From CAYMGQ01 sp964390055 (GTDB taxonomy: Bacteria > Bacillota > Clostridia > Peptostreptococcales > Natronincolaceae), in assembly GCA_964390055.1 (NCBI GenBank), contig CAYMGQ010000006.1, positions 60,384 to 124,383 on the forward strand: a stretch of 64,000 bases of DNA. The letters run 5' to 3'. The translations under genes were made by a program, and so were the position numbers. Under the pieces are notes generated by a model. The model was not told the origin of the DNA and did no database searches. It saw nothing but the letters and a program-made list of their open reading frames with translations. This document shows, in pieces, positions 25,878 through 35,068 of this stretch (positions within the stretch are counted from its first letter, which is position 1; the number at the start of each line of letters is the position of its first letter).

Positions 25878-26477
25878 TTATAATATTAGCAAGTCATAAT
25901 TCCACCTTTGTCTATCCTTATCCCAAAGCAATTTATTCACACAGCCATAGGGTTGGTGTATATCCATTATCTTACTTAATGGTATACCAAAAATATGACC
26001 TAATATAACCCTATTTACTCCAGCATGGGCCACAAGCAAAATATTGTCATCCCCACCAGCTTGGACTAATCTTTTAAAAGCTGGTATAACCCTATTGTGT
26101 ACTTGCTGAAAACTTTCACCCCCAGGACATTGATAGGAATCTATCCTTCTCCCTCTTTCCTCATATTCCTTTGGGAAGTTATTCCTTATATAAGCAAAAG
26201 TTTTATATTCCCATTCCCCCAGATGAATTTCCCTTAAATCGTTGACAATCTTCTTTTCAATCCCTCTGCCCTTTATAATTATTTCTGCCGTTTCAATACA
26301 TCTTAGCAAGGGACTGGTGTAGGCTTCCTGTAAATCTTTATTGGAGAAATACTCCTTTAACTTCCTTGCATCCTCTATACCCCTTTGGCATAGGGGCAGA
26401 TTTGTTGACCCTATATAGCGTTTTTCGCCTCCTAGGTCAATCTCCCCATGACGTACTAAAAATATAGTTCCCTTCAT
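25878..26477 (-). CDS. histidine phosphatase family protein
   Basis: A 199-residue phosphatase of the phosphoglycerate-mutase-like superfamily. The catalytic RHG triad is at LVRHGEID (8-15), with a second conserved region AYTSPLLRCIETAEII, the Glu in REIHLGEWE, and the second catalytic His in LLVAHAGVNRV. It is related to CobC-like alpha-ribazole phosphatases, but no cobalamin genes are nearby. Its ATG overlaps the stop of the NTP-transferase gene (ATGA). Histidine phosphatases recur in aldehyde oxidoreductase maturation clusters; the substrate is not known. Confidence 0.85.
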   Translation of the reverse strand: MKGTIFLVRHGEIDLGGEKRYIGSTNLPLCQRGIEDARKLKEYFSNKDLQEAYTSPLLRCIETAEIIIKGRGIEKKIVNDLREIHLGEWEYKTFAYIRNNFPKEYEERGRRIDSYQCPGGESFQQVHNRVIPAFKRLVQAGGDDNILLVAHAGVNRVILGHIFGIPLSKIMDIHQPYGCVNKLLWDKDRQRWNYDLLIL

Positions 26478-27571
26478 ATTGTTATATCTCCATTAGCTTT
26501 TTTGATTTTATCCATAATTCTTCCCGCCATCTGGTATCTCTCCTCTATTTTTGCCAAAACCATGGGTTTATCCATATATGCCTTTTTTTGTTCCCCTAAT
26601 CTAACATCTAATGGCATAAGCTGGTCTTCCTTTACTAACTTGTCTGCCAAATATAATAATTCCGCCTCTGTGATTTTTTCATTCCTATCTACTGAGATAT
26701 CTATATGGGTTGAGATAGGTCCTGCCAGCTTGCTATAGCCAAGCCTCTCAACCATCCTAGCCCCCTTTTTGTCATGGTTCTTTTCTAGTCTAGCTATATC
26801 ATGTAGTAGGGCGGCAGCCTCTAAAATATTTTTGTCTATATGGTCACCCTTGTCTCCTAAGCTCTCCAGCAGTTTTAAACTAATCTCAGACACCTTAAGG
26901 GAATGCCTAATTATATTTTCCGGTAGCTTATAAAATTTCAAAATCTCAAGGCACTCTTGCCTGCTAGGAGCCTCCCTATGAAAATATTCCAACAAATTAT
27001 TATAATCTTCCTTAGTATCCATATCCATTAAAATTGCCTCATCCCATAGGGGTAGATCTAGGGCATCATCCTCATATTGTTCCAGTATTCTCTTTAGTCC
27101 TCCTGCACCATCTCCCTCAGTAATTGCTTTTATATATTTGCTATGAATTAAAGGAGGGTGGCCCCTCTTGCCATCAAAAGTAGGGTGGATTATTCCCTTA
27201 TTCTTTTCCTTAAATTCCTTCATTAACAATCTAATTGTTTCCTCTTTAATTAAGGGAATATCAACCGGCCATAAAAAGAAAGCTGGGGCCTCCCCATCTA
27301 TTTCTTTGACACCTTTTACAACAGAAGAATACATTCCCTGGGGATAATTCTCATTATATACATAGCGAATGCCAGTCTCTTGAATCTTATTTTTAAGTTC
27401 ATCTCCCCGATGACCTATGACTACAACTATATCTTTAACCCCTGACGTCTTTAACACCCTGATTATATTTGTAAGAGCAGGCCTCTCTCCAAATTGCAAA
27501 AGAGGTTTAAAGTCATGCATTCTAGAAGAATACCCCGCCGATACAACAATTGCGGCAAAATTATTATTCAT
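26474..27571 (-). CDS. MobA-like NTP transferase fused to HD domain (DVU_1551 family)
   Basis: I choose ATG 27571, nine bases after GAGGA, giving 365 residues. Residues about 3-195 form a MobA/MocA-type nucleotidyltransferase (AAIVVSAGYSSRMHDFKP, then FFLWPVDIPLI for the metal-binding Asp). Residues about 210-350 are an HD phosphohydrolase domain (AAALLHDIARLEKNHDKKGA). MocA-type enzymes add CMP or GMP to molybdopterin; the HD domain may remove a phosphate or nucleotide. The arrangement matches the DVU_1551 family of the Desulfovibrio aldehyde oxidoreductase cluster. It overlaps the XdhC gene by eight bases. Confidence 0.85.
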   Translation of the reverse strand: MNNNFAAIVVSAGYSSRMHDFKPLLQFGERPALTNIIRVLKTSGVKDIVVVIGHRGDELKNKIQETGIRYVYNENYPQGMYSSVVKGVKEIDGEAPAFFLWPVDIPLIKEETIRLLMKEFKEKNKGIIHPTFDGKRGHPPLIHSKYIKAITEGDGAGGLKRILEQYEDDALDLPLWDEAILMDMDTKEDYNNLLEYFHREAPSRQECLEILKFYKLPENIIRHSLKVSEISLKLLESLGDKGDHIDKNILEAAALLHDIARLEKNHDKKGARMVERLGYSKLAGPISTHIDISVDRNEKITEAELLYLADKLVKEDQLMPLDVRLGEQKKAYMDKPMVLAKIEERYQMAGRIMDKIKKANGDITI

Positions 27572-28607
27572 TATTAGCTTCCTCATTTTTAATTTGTATT
27601 ATTTCCCCTGCAATACTTACAGCTATTTCCTCGGGGGTGTCAGCATTAATAGATAGACCTATGGGGCAATATACTTGGGCTAGCTCCTCCTCTGTGAAAC
27701 CTTGACTAATGAGTTGCTGGTAAATTATTTTTTTCTTCCGTCTGCTTCCAATCATGCCAATATATTTAGCCTCACTTGTGAGAACTTGCGCCAATACCTC
27801 TTTATCAAAGGCATGACCCCTTGTTACAATTATGACATAATCCTGGCTAGTAATTTTAAAATGGTCTAAGATATTATCAAAGGATGGAAGTACTATTATT
27901 TCATCAGCACTAGTAAGCCTGTCCCTATTTGCGAATTCTTCCCTATCATCCATAACTACCACATAAAAATCAAGAATTTTCATAATCCTAGAAATTTCCT
28001 GACCAACATGACCTGCTCCTATAATATAGAGTTTCTTGTAATTTCTTATACCTTCTACTATGTATGTGGACCCACCTATACTTAGCTCCTCAATTTTTAT
28101 ATCTTTTATCTTATCCTTTAGTCTCTTTGTAATGTCTATAATAGCCTCATCTTCTCTTCCATAAATCTTGCCCCCTGAATAGATCCATTTCTCAGGGGCA
28201 TTTTTTGACTTTACCGATGTTATCAGTGCCAAATCTTTTGCCTCTTTTTGCAGGTCTATAAGCCTGTTAAAGATATCAATAGTTGCCCCATGGCTACTAT
28301 CAATATATTCTAATAAAACCTTAACATCGCCGCCACATATCATTCCTAGGGAGGCAGCTTCCTTATTAGATAGGGTAAACTCCTCTATTATTGGCAATTC
28401 ACCCTCAAAGACCCTTAAAGCAGATTTTATTACTAGGGCTTCCATTACGCCCCCTCCTATGCTGCCTAATATAGAAGAATCCCTACGAACAATCATTTTT
28501 GCCCCCTTACTTCTAGGGGCAGAGCCTGCCTTTTCTAGAATAGTTGCTAAAACAAAATCCTCTTTACCTTTTAATAATTTTCCAATGGATTCATAAATTT
28601 TCCCCAT
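27564..28607 (-). CDS. XdhC/CoxF-family molybdoenzyme maturation factor
   Basis: A 347-residue protein with the XdhC N-terminal domain (ILEKAGSAPRSKGAKMIV and LGSIGGGVMEALV) and a C-terminal Rossmann fold (KLYIIGAGHVGQEIS near 197, YIGMIGSRRKKKI near 285). XdhC proteins bind molybdenum cofactor, help insert the sulfido ligand and deliver it to xanthine dehydrogenase-type hydroxylases. Here the client is the aldehyde oxidoreductase encoded at the operon head. A Cys typical for the family is in LGMICGGDVKV. Assignment is solid. Confidence 0.92.
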   Translation of the reverse strand: MGKIYESIGKLLKGKEDFVLATILEKAGSAPRSKGAKMIVRRDSSILGSIGGGVMEALVIKSALRVFEGELPIIEEFTLSNKEAASLGMICGGDVKVLLEYIDSSHGATIDIFNRLIDLQKEAKDLALITSVKSKNAPEKWIYSGGKIYGREDEAIIDITKRLKDKIKDIKIEELSIGGSTYIVEGIRNYKKLYIIGAGHVGQEISRIMKILDFYVVVMDDREEFANRDRLTSADEIIVLPSFDNILDHFKITSQDYVIIVTRGHAFDKEVLAQVLTSEAKYIGMIGSRRKKKIIYQQLISQGFTEEELAQVYCPIGLSINADTPEEIAVSIAGEIIQIKNEEANNE

Positions 28608-28610
28608 ACC

Positions 28611-29918
28611 TTAATTTCCCTCCCTAAAGTCTAAAATTTTTCTCTTTATCATACTGTTTGATAGATGCTGATAATTATCTTTATTTTTGATGCTTATCCT
28701 TAGACTAAGACAAAATCCCGATTTTAACAATAAAAGATTTTGTATCCTATTTTCTATTTCAATTTTATTAGCCTTAAATCCTTCTAAATTCCGGGCTATT
28801 ACATCAATTACCAATTTTCCTTCCTTATTAATATAAGTTCTGTAATCCAAAAGCTCCCTATATGAAAACATAATTTCATCAAGTTCTCTTAAATAGAGGT
28901 ATCTTCCCCTACCGATGGAGACTCTATTATCAATCCTGCCCTCTACAGTTTTAATACTTTTAAGGAAAGATCCACAAGGACAATCTGCCAATGAGATAGC
29001 CCCAATATCCCCTGTCCTGTATCTTATCAAGGGCATTGCTTGTCTCGTTAATGTGGTAAAAACAATTTCTCCATATTGGTCCTCCCCCAACACCTGTCCT
29101 GTTGTCGGGTCTACAATTTCAAAATACAAGTCGCCTTCTCTTAGGTGATAACCCTTAAGAGCCTGGCACATAACGCCCCCTCCATATCCTGTTTCAGTCA
29201 TTCCATAGTGAATAAACACTTGACATCCATAGTTATGGGTTAAATCATTTATTATAGTCTTTGGGGCATAATCAGAGCATAGAAGGACTTTATCAATCCT
29301 TTCCTGAAAAATCTCCTTTTCCATCCTACTCAAATAAATGATTTGGCTGGGCAGGCCCACAATACAATTAATCCTGTATTTTTTGATATCTTCAATAGTT
29401 TTTTTCCTATCTTCCAATAATCCACCCACCATACAAAGCTCTAGATGATTGTCCAGTGCCTTCCTAAGGAGATTTCCTATACTTCCATAGGAGTCTCCAG
29501 GTAATAATACCAGAAGCCTATCCCTTTTATTTGTTAAAGAGGCCATACCATGGTGAAAAAAATCTATTATTGCCTCAATATCCTCCTTGTTAAAAAATAT
29601 TCTCTTGGCCTTGCTACTAGTACCAGAGGTGTTTAGGGTTACAATCCTTTCTACCTGCCTTTGAGGTATACATAAAAATCCATAGGGGTTAGCACCTATA
29701 TCCTTTGGATAGGTAAAGGGTATTTTATCAATATCCCTTACTTGTGAAATATGGTCTGGAGATAGACCACTTAACTTCCTCCCATAGAAAGCACTTCTCT
29801 CTTTAACATATTTTATAGTCTCCCTTAACTGGCCGAGTTGATAGTTTTCAAGAGCCTCCCTATTCCTTTCAATCCCTATTTTATTTACAATCCAGTCCTC
29901 TAAAGGCGTCTTATCCAT
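28611..29918 (-). CDS. AMP-dependent CoA ligase-like protein (DVU_1553 family)
   Basis: Start at ATG 29918 (MDKTPLEDW), eight bases after GGTGG, rather than an ATG 14 codons earlier inside the TrsS gene; 435 residues. It resembles phenylacetate-CoA ligases of the adenylate-forming superfamily: TLNTSGTSSKAKRIFF (AMP-binding P-loop), YGMTETGYGGG, and RYRTGDIG. Such enzymes activate a carboxylate as acyl-AMP. In this cluster, conserved with aldehyde oxidoreductase genes, it may activate a cofactor or peptide precursor rather than a fuel acid; this is inference from context. Residues after about 350 are shorter than in PaaK. Confidence 0.85.
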   Translation of the reverse strand: MDKTPLEDWIVNKIGIERNREALENYQLGQLRETIKYVKERSAFYGRKLSGLSPDHISQVRDIDKIPFTYPKDIGANPYGFLCIPQRQVERIVTLNTSGTSSKAKRIFFNKEDIEAIIDFFHHGMASLTNKRDRLLVLLPGDSYGSIGNLLRKALDNHLELCMVGGLLEDRKKTIEDIKKYRINCIVGLPSQIIYLSRMEKEIFQERIDKVLLCSDYAPKTIINDLTHNYGCQVFIHYGMTETGYGGGVMCQALKGYHLREGDLYFEIVDPTTGQVLGEDQYGEIVFTTLTRQAMPLIRYRTGDIGAISLADCPCGSFLKSIKTVEGRIDNRVSIGRGRYLYLRELDEIMFSYRELLDYRTYINKEGKLVIDVIARNLEGFKANKIEIENRIQNLLLLKSGFCLSLRISIKNKDNYQHLSNSMIKRKILDFREGN

Positions 29919-29934
29919 GGCATACCACCCCTTT

Positions 29935-31287
29935 CTATTGCCTATATAAATAGTTACCATCCCTATCAGTGATATTATAAAGGCAGAAGGGTATCAACTT
30001 CCCATCCTGTGTCACCACATGGATACAGCACTCCTTTACCCTCTTTAAATCTATATTCCAAACATCCTGAAAACCCATGGCCGATATACTAAAAGAGTTT
30101 TTATAAATATCCTCCAGTATCCTATCCCAATCCCCAATCCCATTGTCCCTGTCAACAATAGTATTTGACTTGTCAAAGGATTGTAGTGCCCAATTACGGG
30201 ATACATAACTTCTGGCCTGCAAATAGGCCTTAGCTGGGTCGCCTTCATCCTGGCAACAGGGGGAAGAAGCCTTAACCTTTATAGCTTCTTTCTTAGTATC
30301 AAGTATATAGCTCCCACTAAAGGAGCATAAGGGATGTTCTCATGTTGGTGGTTTAAAGCTCTTGCTAGGTATTTTACCTCTTGTTTGCAATTCTATAGCC
30401 CTCATTAGTTCTGATAGGGTTAACCTGTCTTTATCTTCAGGAGTAAAGGGAATTCTTCCAAAATAACTTACCGGTTGAAAATGTACCCCCCTTACTCCAG
30501 GCAAATGTTCTAGGGCAAAATCAATTATTTGCCCAATATTGTGGGTATTTATACCGGCAACCAGGGTCGGAACCAAGATAAGGCCAAGGCCAAATTTTTT
30601 GCAATTTTCAATAGCTTTAACCTTGATTTTAATAAGTTTCCTCCTTCTTAGCTTTTCATAAATGCTATCCTCAGTTCCATCGAATTGCAGAAAAACCGAA
30701 CTAAGTCCGGCCTCCACTAATCCCTTTAAATAATTTTCATCCTCAGCAATTCTAATTCCATTAGTGTTAATTTGAATAAATTCAAAGCCAGCATCTAGGC
30801 CTGCCCTAATTATATCATCCAAATCATCCCTTACTGTAGGTTCACCACCAGAAAGCTGCACATTACACTTGCCTGATGCCTTCATTAAACTTTTATATTG
30901 AAAAATAATTTCATCCAAACTAGGGTCTGGTGATTTCCCTTTATGGGAATCGGCAAAACAAAAACTGCAATTCATATTACAGTTTTGGGTAACTTCAATC
31001 AATGCAGTACAGGTATTCTGCCTGTGTTTCTCGCATAGGCCACAATCATAAGGGCAACCCTTTTTCATTTTAGTAATAGGATTTGTAATATATGGTTTTT
31101 CCCTTTTAACTATCCATTTTTCAATAGACTCCTTACCCCTCCATATTTTTGTTTTAAACTCCCCATGCTCTGGACAATTTTTAACTAGAAAAACAATACT
31201 TCCTTCAGAAAGGACCTGTCCGTCTATTTTTTGCATGCAAGTAGGGCATAAACTCTGAGTTTTATAAATTATCTTTGTTTTTTTCAT
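29935..31287 (-). CDS. trsS: radical SAM selenoprotein TrsS (UGA read as Sec316)
   Basis: The frame runs from ATG 31287 to the stop at 29935 with one in-frame UGA at 30340-30342. Read as Sec this gives 450 residues. N-terminal Cys pairs (SLCPTCMQ, then CPYDCGLCEKHRQNTC) flank the radical SAM motif CNMNCSFCFADS (about 93-104) and the glycine-rich QLSGGEPTVRDD. After Sec316 (PPT-U-EHPLCSFSG) the protein continues with SSPCCQDEGDPAKAYLQ and a C-terminal region. UGA-containing TrsS proteins are known in aldehyde oxidoreductase clusters of this type. A hairpin after the UGA fits a bacterial SECIS. Reading the parts as two genes would leave the second without a proper start or ribosome site. Confidence 0.9.
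30310..30342 (-). promoter_or_regulatory. in-frame UGA (Sec codon) plus bacterial SECIS-like hairpin in trsS
   Basis: UGA is at 30342-30340. After 13 bases GCUCCU (30326-30321) pairs with GGGAGC (30315-30310), including one U-G pair, around the loop UUAGU. The loop begins about 20 bases after the UGA, within the usual window. The loop G is not among its first two bases, a small departure from the common bacterial rule. Confidence 0.7.
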
Positions 31288-31724
31288 TCCTCCCTACTCC
31301 CTAATTCATAGCCGTATTTATCTAATATTTCATTGATTTTGATATAACTTTTTGCTAAAATATCACCGCACTTTACAGGATATCCTCCTTCAAAACTATA
31401 AACACCTATTAAATCTACACAATCACTAGCCTCAAACTCCTCATCAAACCAATCTATGTAATCATCCACCATACTAGCAAAGCCTTCCTTTGTATATTCT
31501 TCATCCAGGCCCTTACCTGCATAAAGGCCTAAAATAGCGACACCCCCCGTAAGAACACCACAGGTTTTTTGGCTGCTACCAATACCATTGCATAATCCGC
31601 CCAGGGCCCTAATCAGGTCTGGGTTTTCCCCCTCTTCCTCCTCCAATGCCATCTTTACCATAATCTGGCTACAACAAAAACCTTTGGAGGCCCCTTGAAA
31701 AACCCTAAAACCAATCTCATCCAT
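31284..31724 (-). CDS. C-GCAxxG-C-C family redox protein (DVU_1555 type)
   Basis: A 146-residue protein of the C_GCAxxG_C_C family. Conserved cysteines occur in GFCCSQIM, GGLCNGIG, KTCGVLTGG, SDCVDLIG and VKCGDIL. In some relatives the first site (FCCSQ) carries selenocysteine; here it is cysteine. Such proteins are thought to be redox or electron-transfer partners, but no activity is known. Its ATG overlaps the upstream methyltransferase gene by eight bases, and its stop overlaps the TrsS start (ATGA), implying coupled translation. Confidence 0.88.
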   Translation of the reverse strand: MDEIGFRVFQGASKGFCCSQIMVKMALEEEEGENPDLIRALGGLCNGIGSSQKTCGVLTGGVAILGLYAGKGLDEEYTKEGFASMVDDYIDWFDEEFEASDCVDLIGVYSFEGGYPVKCGDILAKSYIKINEILDKYGYELGSREE

Positions 31725-32451
31725 GATTAACTCCCCCTTTTTTTACAATCATTAGAAAATATCCAGGTTTACAAGATTTAATTAATTTATAATATTTTTC
31801 TCCGTCGACACAATTGCCAGTAACTTTACCCCAAAAAACTCCCATACTCCCATAGGAAAAAATAATTTTAACCATTAATTCTTTAAGCACATTACTGCAA
31901 TCTTCAAAATATAGGATTTCAAAGCCTGTATTTTTTGCTAGTGATTTTAAGTCATCTATATCATGTAAGCCTCTAAAACAACTCTTTGGCCGGCTTTTTT
32001 CTAATCCTGTAATATAGGAGGGCCGTCTTGCGTACACATCAGTTATGATAAAGCAGCCATCCTTTTTTAATACCCTATATACCTCCTGCATGGTAAGTTT
32101 AACATCATCCATCAGGGATAGGGTACATTCCGCTAAAACCCCATCAAAGCTTTCAGGGTCAAAGGGCAGGCTTTCACCTATACCCATAATAAATTGGCCA
32201 CTAGGATAGGATTCCCTTGCTCTTTCCAGCAACTGTTCAGAGGGGTCAATGCCTATGCCTCTGATACCATAATTTCTATTTAAATAAGCAATGCTAGCAC
32301 CACAACCACATCCTAAATCTAGCAGTATATCTCTTTTCGAAAAATGGCAATATTCTATAGCCCTATCTGTTAAGGTAAAGCCCCCTGGTCTAAAGGTTTC
32401 ACCTAATAAATCTTGCATATTACAGTTTTCATAGACATTATATTTCTCCAA
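31717..32451 (-). CDS. trsM: class I SAM-dependent methyltransferase TrsM (DVU_1556 family)
   Basis: A 244-residue methyltransferase with the SAM-binding motif ILLDLGCGCGASIAYLN (about 37-53), GIGIDPSEQLLERA, and motif IV region GVLAECTLSLMDD. Cys residues around the active region (CHFSKRD, AECTL, CFRGLHD) are unusual for ordinary methyltransferases. It follows the small zinc-ribbon gene directly and precedes the C-GCAxxG gene. Its position between a radical SAM selenoprotein and Fe-S proteins points to modification of a cofactor or of the aldehyde oxidoreductase; the acceptor is unknown. Confidence 0.85.
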   Translation of the reverse strand: MEKYNVYENCNMQDLLGETFRPGGFTLTDRAIEYCHFSKRDILLDLGCGCGASIAYLNRNYGIRGIGIDPSEQLLERARESYPSGQFIMGIGESLPFDPESFDGVLAECTLSLMDDVKLTMQEVYRVLKKDGCFIITDVYARRPSYITGLEKSRPKSCFRGLHDIDDLKSLAKNTGFEILYFEDCSNVLKELMVKIIFSYGSMGVFWGKVTGNCVDGEKYYKLIKSCKPGYFLMIVKKGGVNHG

Positions 32452-32664
32452 TTATTTATCCTCCAAGCCCTTTTCAACCTCTAACATTTTTCCAATGGCT
32501 AGGTCTTCTAAAATCAAAACCTGCTTGCATTTTGGACATTGCATTAATTCCACCTCAAAATTACCATCTAAATAGGCTACCTTAACCTTTCTGTTTTCTA
32601 ATTGCTCCTGACATTTGTCACAAATCCATGGTGTCCTTTTCCCACTTTTATCTTTTTGTCTCAT
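32452..32664 (-). CDS. small CxxC zinc-ribbon redox protein (DVU_1557 family)
   Basis: A 70-residue protein with two CxxC pairs, WICDKCQEQL (about 14-23) and MQCPKCKQVL (about 42-51), forming a rubredoxin-like or zinc-ribbon site. It occurs next to aldehyde oxidoreductase maturation genes in Desulfovibrio and other anaerobes. It may be an electron carrier or metal-binding chaperone; the role is not established. Its start overlaps the stop of the preceding flavoprotein gene (ATGA). Confidence 0.8.
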   Translation of the reverse strand: MRQKDKSGKRTPWICDKCQEQLENRKVKVAYLDGNFEVELMQCPKCKQVLILEDLAIGKMLEVEKGLEDK

Positions 32665-34955
32665 TTCTCAATCACTTCCATCCTATGACTATAAACCTTG
32701 TTTACAATTATGTCTTCTTTATCCAACTCATATTGGACCCAATAGGTAACATTATCTAATCGTAATTTAGCCAAATAATTTGAAGTATCAGGATTAAAAA
32801 ATCTTTCTCCAGTTTTTTGAGCATGATCAATTACCTCCTGTATATCTTCTTTTAAAATATACCTATCTTCCATAATTGCAAAAATACCTTCTGAAACAAT
32901 TAGATTAAAATCATAGTCTTTTTTTAAGTCCATCCTATCTTCACCCCAAAATTCTTTTAGTAGGTTAATTTTTACCCAAGTTCTATTAAAATGCCTCTGG
33001 GATAAATTTGGCATCTTTCTAAGCCCAGTTTTTTCAACATCATCAGCAAATATTAAATCTAGAATATGGTAGGCCCTCTTGCCAGAACGAATAAAGAGGT
33101 CCTTGCACATAGCACAATAAACTAGTATATCCCCATTGCTTTCCTTTTTTCTATCCTCTACAAATTCCTCCGCCTGTTCCCTATTGGCAAAGTAAACTAA
33201 ACCTCCATAACCACAACATTTTGCCCTCTCCCTGGAATATTCAAATTCTTTTATTTCATAACCCAAGGATGTGGCTATACTCCTAGTACTATCTTGAAGC
33301 TTTTGATTGTATCTAGTACTACAAGCATCATGAAGATTCAGAGGATAATCTGTTACCCTTTTACTTTCCTTAGGCAATCCATACTTATCAAAAATCTCCC
33401 ATAGGGATATGCACTGAATTTCTGGCAAAAATTTTTGGAAAATTTCATAACAACTTGAACAAGCTAGAATAAATATAGGCTTCCCCATATCCTGCCATTC
33501 CTTCTTAATCCTTCCTACATTTTCCTCTAGCATGGATCGTCTCCCACCCCAATCAGCAGGTGCCCCACAACAGGCCAGGAAAATTCCAACATCACCAGTT
33601 AAGTTGCCAATAAGATAGCTATATATATCAGCCATATATTCTGGCATTGAGGCTGGTAGTTGACAACCTGGGTAAAACAAATAATTATTCCCCTTACTTT
33701 TATCTCTTTCTAACCTATCCCCTCCCCCTTGCCCCCTTACCATATAAAACCTAGTACTATTACTAAATTTCATATCCTTAAGGGCAAAATCATGGGCAGA
33801 TATAGGCATCTTTCCCCTTGCCACCATGCTCTCCCTAGTTTCCTGTATGACTTCTTTCATGCTTATATCTAAAAAACATTCCTCCTTGCAAAGGCCACAT
33901 AGGGTACAGGAATTAATCATTTTATTTGCATAGTGGGTACCTAATATTATTCTTTCGCTTTGATTTATTTGTCTAATATAAGCATTGGGAGACATATTAA
34001 ACTTTTGCATATGGCTACATCCATCTATACAGTCAGTACACTGGCATTTTAAACATCGTTTTGCCTCTTTCTGGGCCTCTTCTGCTGTATAAATTTGTCC
34101 CTTTTTTTGAATTCTTTCTAAGTAGGGGACATTTTGAGTATCGTATTTTAATGGGGTGTCAAAAACCCCCTCCCTTTCCCTGGAAGCCATCATGGAGACA
34201 TTGGAAAGATACCTGTCAATAGATATGCCAGCAGCTTTTCCATAACTAACAGCATATATAACAGAGGAACTTTTCTTTGTAATATTTCCCCTAACAAATA
34301 GTTTAGAATTGTCCACTTGAAAGGTAGTTGGATTATATTCAATATTTTCTATTATAGGGCTAGTTAAAAAAACACCATCATATTTATCAATAATTTCTTC
34401 CAATTTTGCCCCATCGACATTTACATTTAATTCAATATTAATACCCTTATCCCATAGTACTTGTAATTCTTCCTGGACTACTTCTTTTTTAAGTAGACCA
34501 CCTACAAAATTCCAAATCCTACCCCCCAACCTATGGGATTTTTCAAATATAGTAATCTGATAACCCTTTCTATCTAACTCATGGGCTGCTACAAGCCCAC
34601 TAATACCCCCGCCTATAATAGCTACACTTTTATCCTTCTTGGGGATAGCTAACCTCTTCTTAGGGGGGGCATAGCCCTTATTTACAACAGTCTTTTCTAA
34701 ATCACCTATTCCTATAGACCCTCCCGCTTCTTTTCTAACACAAAAGTCCTCACAAGGATGGTCACATATCTTTCCAATAATCCTAGTAAAGGGTATCTTT
34801 CTTTCTAGTATCCTATAGGCTTTTTTAAAATCTCCTTTCTCTATTTGCCCTATCAAGTCCTTGACTTCTATATGTACTGGACATTTTGCTTCACAAATAG
34901 GTGGTTCGTCATGGATACACCTATCACCAATTGCTAATAATTTGTCCAAATCCAT
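32661..34955 (-). CDS. pyridine nucleotide-disulfide oxidoreductase / dicluster CCG-domain fusion
   Basis: A 764-residue multidomain redox protein. Residues 1-85 carry a Fer4_20 Fe-S domain (PPICEAKCPVHIEVKDL and CDHPCEDFC); 110-300 an FAD/NAD fold (VAIIGGGISGLVAAHELDRK); 300-390 Cys clusters RCLKCQCTDCIDGC and SCTLCGLCKEEC; 425-620 two CCG domains (FLACCGAPADWGG and AKCCGYGGLVYFAN) like heterodisulfide reductase HdrB/D. The C-terminal tail (about 660-764) is unassigned. It should link NAD(P)H, several Fe-S clusters and a disulfide- or cofactor-like acceptor. It directly follows the aldehyde oxidoreductase and probably carries electrons to or from it. Confidence 0.88.
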   Translation of the reverse strand: MDLDKLLAIGDRCIHDEPPICEAKCPVHIEVKDLIGQIEKGDFKKAYRILERKIPFTRIIGKICDHPCEDFCVRKEAGGSIGIGDLEKTVVNKGYAPPKKRLAIPKKDKSVAIIGGGISGLVAAHELDRKGYQITIFEKSHRLGGRIWNFVGGLLKKEVVQEELQVLWDKGINIELNVNVDGAKLEEIIDKYDGVFLTSPIIENIEYNPTTFQVDNSKLFVRGNITKKSSSVIYAVSYGKAAGISIDRYLSNVSMMASREREGVFDTPLKYDTQNVPYLERIQKKGQIYTAEEAQKEAKRCLKCQCTDCIDGCSHMQKFNMSPNAYIRQINQSERIILGTHYANKMINSCTLCGLCKEECFLDISMKEVIQETRESMVARGKMPISAHDFALKDMKFSNSTRFYMVRGQGGGDRLERDKSKGNNYLFYPGCQLPASMPEYMADIYSYLIGNLTGDVGIFLACCGAPADWGGRRSMLEENVGRIKKEWQDMGKPIFILACSSCYEIFQKFLPEIQCISLWEIFDKYGLPKESKRVTDYPLNLHDACSTRYNQKLQDSTRSIATSLGYEIKEFEYSRERAKCCGYGGLVYFANREQAEEFVEDRKKESNGDILVYCAMCKDLFIRSGKRAYHILDLIFADDVEKTGLRKMPNLSQRHFNRTWVKINLLKEFWGEDRMDLKKDYDFNLIVSEGIFAIMEDRYILKEDIQEVIDHAQKTGERFFNPDTSNYLAKLRLDNVTYWVQYELDKEDIIVNKVYSHRMEVIEK

Positions 34956-35017
34956 TTTTTATTCCCTCCATGTAAAAATATCTTTATTTTTACATTATCA
35001 ATCTCCTTATAATAGAC

Positions 35018-35055
35018 ATCATTACCGTGAAGAAAGCTATCTCCACGGTAATGAT
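35018..35055 (-). terminator. intercistronic hairpin after the aldehyde oxidoreductase gene
   Basis: ATCATTACCGTG (35018-35029) and CACGGTAATGAT (35044-35055) form a perfect 12-base-pair stem. The minus-strand downstream sequence is not strongly U-rich (GTCTATTATAAGG), so I expect partial termination or mRNA protection, giving more oxidoreductase than maturation proteins. Confidence 0.7.
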
Positions 35056-35068
35056 AATATTTTATTTG

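Noticed and set aside
29935..30222. A separate 95-codon gene after the trsS UGA
   Set aside because: The frame continues upstream without a stop to the UGA, and no ribosome site precedes the internal ATG; it is the C-terminal part of TrsS.
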